NCBI RefSeq assembly: GCF_032854445.1
Contig: NW_027017955.1
Span: forward strand, 186,001 to 250,000
From: Liolophura sinensis
Taxonomy: Eukaryota; Mollusca; Polyplacophora; Chitonida; Chitonidae
DNA: 64,000 nt
Reading direction: 5' to 3'
The notes beneath the pieces were generated by a model, which saw only the letters and a program-made list of their open reading frames with translations, was not told the DNA's origin and ran no database searches. Numbering within the stretch: the stretch's first letter is position 1; every line of letters begins with the position of its first letter. A program made the translations under genes and the position numbers. Shown here piece by piece: positions 56,846 to 64,000 of this stretch.

Positions 56846-57488
56846 ATGGCTGATGCTGAATACGAGGAGTCGGGTCTTTTGTCGGAAAGTATGGAGAGCA
56901 GCAGTAGCAGTGATGGAAATGCGGACTTTGATGAAGAGGTAGACACCTGCAAAGCTACTACTTTGGACATAAACCCGTATATGTTCGAACCAGAGTGGTC
57001 ATCGGACGGAGACGAGACACCCGAGGTGGAAGGAAATGTCACGGACATTGAGCCTGAGGGTCCTGACCGACGTGAGAACACTGAATGGTACGACAAGTTT
57101 TCTATTTAATCCTACTGTTCATATATTGTGTCATAAAATAAGCATAGCGTTAGATCCCAACTTATTCCACCTTATCTCAAAATGTCCAAGCGTGATATTT
57201 TTATAATAGGCTTATGGCCAACCCAGGTGCTGTTTTGGTTATTTGCCCTGCGTTAGTAACTAGGTCTATATGCTTATATTCTCTATTCGTTCCAGGTGTA
57301 CTTGTGGTCAGTGTCATCCGCTGGATTCACAAGAGGAATGCATTTGCTGCCAAGAAATTTCCAGAGTGGTGGATAGGATCGAGTTGGCACCCGAGGGTGA
57401 AAAACCGAAGTGCATAACAGAGCACCCAGGTTTTCAGTCTGTTGTTCTGAATAGGGATGTGCTGGAAACGGCTTACTATGTATATTGA
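56846..57488 (+). CDS. P2X7-ballast-like zinc protein (unit C; exons 56846-57087, 57296-57488)
   Basis: As unit B, with HPGFQ. Confidence 0.65.
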
Positions 57489-58260
57489 AAATATACTTAT
57501 ATCAGCATGACCGTAATCCAGTGCACACTGCAATGAAAGTGGTATGAAATACTATCCTTTCATAATTTATTAATAAATTATTTTTAAAAAAAAAATTAAG
57601 AAAATTGTCCCATTTACGAAATAGCGATATAAATTCACATCAAATAAATTTGAATATTAAAATGTTACTGACTGTTGGTACAGAAATAATTGTGATTTTT
57701 AATATTAAATTTGAAAGCATGAGTGGTGTGGCTGAGGGTGGGAAATTCAAAAACAGGCTTAACATTGCCAGTTTAATATGTTACCAAAATTGCTGAGTTT
57801 TCTGAATTTTCAAATTCAATTTCAAAAAGTAGGCCTACTATACCGATAATTTTGTCAGTATTTCCTAACATGGATTTGATAACTGTAGCACACTTGCAAT
57901 CGCCTGATGTTTAAAATTAAGCCAAACGGAGAAAAATGAGAAATGAAACGGTAATTATCTGCATAAGTCAGCCAGCAAAATGCGGTAGGCTGGCTTAGGC
58001 TATGCATATCATACTATGCAAGGACGCTGCAGAAGGGATAAGGTTACAACAACAACATTCTTAGAACCGGCACAGCTTTTTCTACAGTGTGTTCTACCAC
58101 AATGTTGGCCGCAATATCACCTGTTTGATTTCATCAGGCCTACAACCAGAAATGTTTAATTTAAAATATGGTTTCTATTTAGGCTGTCAAAACAGTGTTG
58201 CACATAACAATGTCACCTACCCTGTGAGCTGACAATTTCACTGTGGCTGCACTGCGACGC

Positions 58261-58593
58261 TTACCACCGGATACTTGCTGATCTTGTCCACTTTGTAGAG
58301 GGCTTGGCAGACATTTGGCCGTGAACACTAGGTACAGCAGTGTTCTTTAAATACAGCTGACCCACAAAGCCCATCTTAAATTCAACCAAGTTGAAGAAAT
58401 CATCTTTCCGAAAGTGTGAAGAGCACAGCAGGGAAGCTGGAAACGCTGTCACCCAATCTTTTCGTTTGGTTTTCACAAATTTGTTCCACAAATCGAGCCT
58501 TTTCTTATCGTCGTGTGGGAACATATGGAGACAAATCCCTTTCTCCTTGTCTTTCGTGTTACTGCAGTAATCAGCACAACATCTGCGGACCAT
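58261..58593 (-). CDS. THAP-domain protein (unit C)
   Basis: As unit B, with Phe in the TAFPASLL stretch. Confidence 0.85.
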   Translation of the reverse strand: MVRRCCADYCSNTKDKEKGICLHMFPHDDKKRLDLWNKFVKTKRKDWVTAFPASLLCSSHFRKDDFFNLVEFKMGFVGQLYLKNTAVPSVHGQMSAKPSTKWTRSASIRW

Positions 58594-58955
58594 TTTCAAA
58601 ATCTTTTGTGACAGTGTGAACTTGTTTGCTTAGTAAACAAAAAGGACGCCTGACTCGGTGCTTCTCGATTCTACGTCACTTCCGAATATTCATGAGGCGA
58701 TGCCCGAAGTTTGCTTTGCTATTTTGGGCGACAGACGGGACCGCTTAGGTGAACTTAATAAGTAAATATCTCCCCAAATTTACGCTCGAGGCCGCAATCT
58801 TTGCCGAATTTCAACACTGTGAATGTTTATTTAGTGTATTATAAGGCATAGAGGCATGAAAAACATTACCGGTCCTTTACTTTAAAAAATAGTATATCTG
58901 GGAAGCTATATGTATATATAACTTTTTTATCCATAAATAATTCAGACATGAAAAT

Positions 58956-60851
58956 TTATATTTTATGGTATAAGCCAATGACCTTCAAATATTTTATAAC
59001 AACATTGCCAGCGATGCTGTCAAATAAATCATATATAGAGTTGACTGTGTAGAATCTTTGCCGAACAAAAGCAAAAGTCCACACAGTCAACCAGGATATG
59101 TTTGATGCCGTATAGAGCATCACATCCAACACACTCGGGAGCACTGCTCCCTTCTAAAATGAAATTGTGTGTTGGATGAGAATGCCCAATACACCTAGTT
59201 AAAACTACATGGTCTCTACGAGACATTTGGTAAGTATAGGCATTTTAGATAATGACAGGATGAATAGCATGCCGTTTATTATGGACCTTCCATTCACCCT
59301 GCCAAAGGCGACGAATATAATTAAGAATATTGGACTTCATGTCAGTAGAAGGGAATTTAACTTTTGATATATATTGATTTAGGGCAGCCTTTGCCTCCCT
59401 GTGCACGACTGTGTTTCCATGGATACCAACTTGACTTGGTATACAACAGAATAGGATATCTTTACCTCTTTTAATTAGTTTTCGGTGTATGGCTAAGATT
59501 TCGAGGATCAACGGATTTTTAAATTTATTATTCTGTATTGCCAAAAGGCGGGAAAGCGAGTCGCTGCACATCACAGCCCTCTGAGCACGCCCCGAAGAAA
59601 CATATGATCAGGCCAGGAGTATAGCCTTGGCCTCTGCAGAAAAGATTGAAGACGAGGATGGAAGACGAAGAGAAGCTACTTGCTGCTCTAAAACAGCTAC
59701 AGCTGCAACCCTATCCCCATCCTTTCACCCATCAGTATATATAAATTTATAATCCGAATATTTGGCCTTAATTTCAGCAAAACCTTGCTGAATTATAAGA
59801 GGATTTGTATTTGATGTCTTATATTTAAGTCGATCAAATATCAGTTTAGGTTGTGGAAAATGCCATGGTGGGGACATCGGAAAAGAAACTGGAGCTATGT
59901 CCCCAAGTTTAATGTTGGCTTCCACAATATGGTCCTTAACACGAACACCGAACGAAGGGATCTTGTTAGGACATTTAGTATATTTGTCTACATCTATTGG
60001 ATTGAAAATACAGTCGTAGGCAGGGTTTGTTGGATGTGCTTTAAGCTTTGTAGCATATTGAAGGCTCAGTTTTACACGCCTGTGATGTAAAGAAGGCTTG
60101 TTAGCCTCTACGTATAAACTCTTTACTGGTGAGGTTCAAAAAGCGCCCCGTAAGTGGGAAGGTCTGCCAGCAACCTGCGGAAGATCGTGGGTTTCCCCCG
60201 GGCTGTGCCTGGTTTCCACCCACCATAATGCTGGCCGCCGTCGTATAAGTGAAATATTCTTGAGTACGGCGTAAAGCACCAATCAAAAAAAAAAAAAAAA
60301 ATCAAAAAGCGCCAAGGCTGAGCGTCAAACCTTGGTGATGGACTGGATCCAACATTTTAGTATACGACTTCCTAGCGGAACCGTAAATGATGGATCCATA
60401 ATCCATTTTAGACCTCACCAGAAAACGATATAAATTAAGTAAAACTGATCGGTCAGCACCCCAATCGGTGCTAGACACGACCTTAATTATATCGAGAGCC
60501 TTTGTACATTTAGCTTTAAGCATTTTTATATGAGGTGTAATTGATATTCGATTTTTTGTCAAAAATAAAACCCCTAAAAATTTATTTTCTCCAAGAATTT
60601 TCACTGGTTTACCAAAAAAATTAAGTTCAGGGTCTAGAGGGAATTTCCGTTGATTACAAAAATGCATACCGACGGTTTTAGATGCGGAAAATCTAAAACT
60701 ATTGGCAACTGCCCATTTCTCGATCTTATTGAGACAAAGCTGCAGCTGCCGCTCGATGTTATTCATATTTTAAGCACGGTAGCATATCAGGAAATCATCT
60801 ACATATAAAAAACCCTCTGTGCCAGATGTCAATGTTATAGCCAAACTAAAC
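58956..60851 (-). pseudogene. N1b ORF2 remnant (unit C)
   Basis: Same fragments as 5555-7450, with the SINE inside. Confidence 0.85.
60148..60301 (+). mobile_element. SINE (unit C copy of 6747-6900)
   Basis: One private substitution (GAAGATCGTGG instead of GAAGGTCGTGG). Same target-site duplication, 17-A tail. Confidence 0.85.
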
Positions 60852-61124
60852 TACCAGGCAAAAGAAAGGTGTCACCGTATTTTTTGTCATAAAAAAAAGT
60901 AAAAGCGCGGTTCAGGGTTTGATTCTAAGCAGGACTTAGTGTATGAATGCATAGTTTCCTCTACCAGAGCGCATCGTCACCACCGCAGCAACTGGAATTG
61001 TGAAATTGCGACCACATGCAAAACGTCCTTTTGAGGCATGGCTCGTGATGCACGTGCGGTAATGTTGCATAAATACTCTTGCTCGAAAGAGAAGACATTC
61101 ATTGACCGAAAAAACACAAACAGT

Positions 61125-61428
61125 ATGCCAAGACTTACGCAAGCGCAATGAGACCAGGCCATCGGTATGTCCACCATGGCAGTCTCGCAACGTCACATTG
61201 CAAGAACGTTCAACTGCAGCCAAACCACCATCAGGAGGTTGTTGATACGCTATCAGCAGACAGGCCAGACCCAAGACAGACCAAGGTCGGGAAGACCGAG
61301 GCTGAAGATCGCTACATCCGGCAGATCCACGTCCGAAACCGATTCGTCACGGCGACGTCAACAGCGGCGACGGCACTAGGCCATGTCATCAGCCCCAGAA
61401 CAACACTGCGTCGTCTTCGTTCAACTCT
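61125..61428 (+). pseudogene. Tc1-like transposase remnant (unit C)
   Basis: Copy of 7724-8027 with the same nonsense codon and frameshift. Confidence 0.9.
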
Positions 61429-63315
61429 CCCGTGGGGTTTCCGGGGTGATAAAAATAGGGCGTCAGTCCTCTAGGCAAGCTTGTCGTAAAAGTCGACTAA
61501 CCTAGAGCTCTCCTGTGTGAGCCCGGTGAATATAATAGGCTCACATCTTCCCGGTTGTGTAAGAGGCAACTGGGGAGCGACCTGTTTGCCTTGGGTTGCG
61601 ACCCGTGATCAACGAGGACGGGATCCTGGTGGCTGAGGGCGTGTTGGTCTTGCGAGATCCTCACGCCCAACACGTCACTTTGGCCCTTACTTGGGGAGAG
61701 ACGGGAGGTCGGATGGGCCCGATCCGATCAATCGGCTTGGTCACGCCTTTCCTCTGCGTGGCCCCAAAATTTCTCCATAACACCACTCAGTAAAGAATAA
61801 TTGTTATTTTTGAAATTTCGTTTGCGGTACTACGTTTTCAGGCGGTGGCTCATGGACTAATCGAGTAGTATGTGTCAGATGTGTGACCTTATTAGCCTAA
61901 TGGGGTTTGCTTATGGACGTGGAGTCCTTGGTGCGTTTCCTGGTGGGTAACCCCAGGTTCAGGCATCGCCCTTGTTGGCACTCCGTGGGTGGGGTGGGGT
62001 GGGGAACACGTGGGGTGAATTCGTATTATATATTGATTATGTCTATCCTAACCCTTCCAAACCAAATGTATCTAACAAATAAAATAACCAGGTCTTCCTC
62101 TCATCCGACTTCGTCGAATGCTGACAAAAAGAGGAAGTTAGAGGTTTTGTCAGACTGCCTTGATAATGCGCAGGATACATGGCCGCCTTTCCTCGTTCTC
62201 TCAACAAGGAGTGAACAGAATGAATGAATGATTATGGCTTAACGCCACATCGGCAATATTTCAGCCATATCGTGGCGAGAACAAGGTCAAAAAGTGAGAT
62301 GGTTAAGGTTTTCGATATAATAATATGAACACCAAAAGTAAAACAAAAAGTACAGACATGTTTAAAATCGTATGAAAGAAAAATAAGAGTTAAAACTCGA
62401 AAACCAGGGGTTGTGCCCAGAGGGCAATGATATGCACTGACTCGTTGTCTTGCTTATTGGCAATACAGAACAATAAATTTAAAAATCCCTTCATCCTTCA
62501 AATTTTAGCTATACAGGAATTAATTAGGAAGCTAATTAGAAGAGGTAAAGATATTATATTCTGCTGGATACCAAGTCATATTGGTATCCATGGAAACACA
62601 GTCGCAGACAGGGAGGCGAAAGCTGCCCTAAATAAACCCATATCTAAGATAAAAATCCCTTATACTGACATGAAGTCCAATATTCTTAAATATATTCGTG
62701 GCCTTTGGCAGGGTGAATGGAACTTGCAGGTCCATAATAAACTGCATGTTATTCATCCGGTCATTGGCTATAATTCATATACACTTGATATGTCTCGTAG
62801 AGACCAAGTCGTTTTAACGAGATGCCGTATTGGGCATTCTCGTCTAACGCACAATTTCATACTAGATGGGAGCAGTGCTCCCGAGTGTGTTGGATGTGAT
62901 GCTCAATATGGCATCAAACATATCTTGGTTGACTGTGTCGACTTTGCCCATGTTGGGCAAAGATTCTACACGGTCAACTCTATATATGATTTATTTGACA
63001 GCATCGCTGGCGATGTTGTCATAAATTATTTGAAGGCCATTGGCCTATATCATTAAATATAAAATTTAATTGTCACAAATATCTATAGATAAACAGTTAT
63101 ATACATATAGATTGATTTACACATATACTATAACCCTGGTTTTCGAGTTTTAAGTCTTATTTTTCTTTTATACGATTTTTAACAGGTCTACTTTTTGTTT
63201 TACCTTTGATGTTTATATTATCATATCGAAAACCTTAACCGTCTCGCGTTTTCACCTTGTTCTCGCCACGATATGGCTGAAATATTGCCAATGTGGGGTT
63301 ACGCCATATTCATTC
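61429..63315 (+). mobile_element. N1d (unit C)
   Basis: Copy of 8028-9914; ORF1 start 62039-62227, inverted 3' terminus 62221-62407, G-run motif 61987-62004. Confidence 0.85.
62409..63056 (+). pseudogene. N1d ORF2 RNase H fragment (unit C)
   Basis: As 9008-9655 with private changes: CTDSL (62437 C) and NPFILQ instead of NPLILQ. Confidence 0.9.
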
Positions 63316-63704
63316 TAGGTCAGTCGCCTTTCACGACAAGATTATCTGCAGAGTCTATCGGAGCTGGGGCTTAACATATTTCCACTACACACTGCAAGTA
63401 GCTTGGGCCGTGGAAGGCCTAGTCGTGGAAGCAAATGAAAACTGCGGGCCTGTATTCCAACAAATCCGACCAGGGTGTGGGGACCACCAGGTCCTGAGGA
63501 AGGATCTACTTTCCCTATCCCCCTGCGTGCGGCCCAAATAAATGCATTTATTGCGTCAGATAGAAACCTCAATCCACCAAATCCAGGTCTAACCTGACGC
63601 GTTTGACCATAGCAATGGAGATGAACCACGCGAGGTGCATACGGCACGCTCTTTCGTGACCCACCACTTCTGCTAGGTCACGTGACCACAAGTTACTGCC
63701 CCTC

Positions 63705-64000
63705 CCCCCGTGGGATCTCCGGGGTCATAAGAGTAGGACCCCAGTTCTCTAGGCAAGACTGTCGTACGAGGCGACTAGCTTAGAGTGTGGTTCTGGTGAA
63801 TAGAATAATTTCACAGCCTCCCTGGGCTTGTCGTACAAAGTGAATAAAAGGGTCAACCTGTTTGCCGTGGGTTGCGACCCGTGATAGGGGAGGACGGGAT
63901 TCTGGTGCCTGAGGGCGGGTTGGCCTTGCGAGATCCTCACGTATAACAGTCTACTTCGGTCCTTACTTCTGCAAAGACGGCCGGTCGGAGGGCCCGTTCC
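63705..64000 (+). mobile_element. Divergent N1-type 5' leader N3 (unit C, cut by window end)
   Basis: First ~296 bp of the copy of 10304-10874; same start and stem-forming bases. Confidence 0.75.

Larger units (their letters stand above)
56596..58881. mobile_element. Kolobok-like transposon (unit C)
   Basis: Same terminal repeats; TTAA at 56592-56595 and 58882-58885. Confidence 0.8.
56390..60851 (-). mobile_element. N1b (unit C)
   Basis: Copy of 2989-7450, ORF2 remnants at 58956-60851. Confidence 0.85.
53402..64000. repeat. Tandem array unit C (first 10.6 kb, runs off the window)
   Basis: Third direct copy, offset 23746-23747 from unit B. It shares several derived bases with unit B against unit A (57437 G, 57728 G, 58442 A) and has private changes such as 62437 C. 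It contains the array from the N1a 3' end to the divergent 5' leader, which is cut by the window end. Confidence 0.97.

Noticed and set aside
1-64000. CRISPR arrays, rRNA or full tRNA genes
   Set aside because: No regularly spaced short direct repeats, rRNA blocks or complete tRNA folds were seen; the repeats present are transposon copies.

Overview
The window looks like repeat-dense nuclear DNA of a marine invertebrate, most probably a mollusc. No convincing single-copy host gene was found. The evidence is (i) two families of I/Nimb-like non-LTR retrotransposons (gag with CCHC knuckles; ORF2 with AP-endonuclease, reverse transcriptase, RNase H and a C-terminal CCHC), (ii) a short SINE that resembles the RUDI/V-SINE type common in bivalves and gastropods, (iii) a TTAA-flanked THAP-domain DNA transposon with an intron, and (iv) a Tc1 remnant. 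The species cannot be named from the sequence alone.

Large-scale layout: the window is a direct tandem array of one ~23.7-kb unit, nearly identical between copies. Taking the window start as an arbitrary phase, unit A is 1-29655 (lengthened by a 5,919-bp insertion), unit B is 29656-53401 and unit C is 53402-64000 (partial). Sparse substitutions, a 13-bp deletion, a 2-bp deletion and one full retrotransposon insertion distinguish the copies.

Order within a unit (unit A coordinates): 1-729, end of a + strand family-N1 element (N1a); 730-1246, antisense piece of N2 ORF1; 1247-1688, N1 3' end plus duplicated target sites; 1689-2653, N2 ORF1 N-terminal half and 5' leader; 2654-2988, flank; 2989-7450, old minus-strand N1b interrupted by a Kolobok-like transposon (3195-5480) and a SINE; 7724-8027, Tc1 remnant; 8028-9914, rearranged N1d; 10304-10874, a divergent N1-type 5' leader; 10875-12691, N1c with a second SINE and a microinversion; 12959-13771, an intact orphan L1-ORF1p-like gene; 14132-25040, minus-strand N2 element broken by N1e (17306-23211, only in unit A) and N1f; 25041-30384, near full-length N1a.

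How the parts relate: N2 (17.9 kb apart end to end in the array because of its inserts) is bounded by a probable 14-bp target-site duplication and was hit at least three times by N1. N1e is the youngest: both ORFs are open, all catalytic motifs are present, it has a perfect 13-bp target-site duplication, and unit B carries the empty site. N1 ORF1 and ORF2 overlap as TAATG, an arrangement known to support stop-start translation in SART1. N1, N2 and the SINE share a related 3'-terminal tag, as expected if they use related reverse transcriptases. The Kolobok-like element carries two convergent genes: a two-exon gene whose spliced product resembles the P2X7 C-terminal 'ballast' zinc domain, and a THAP zinc-finger gene.
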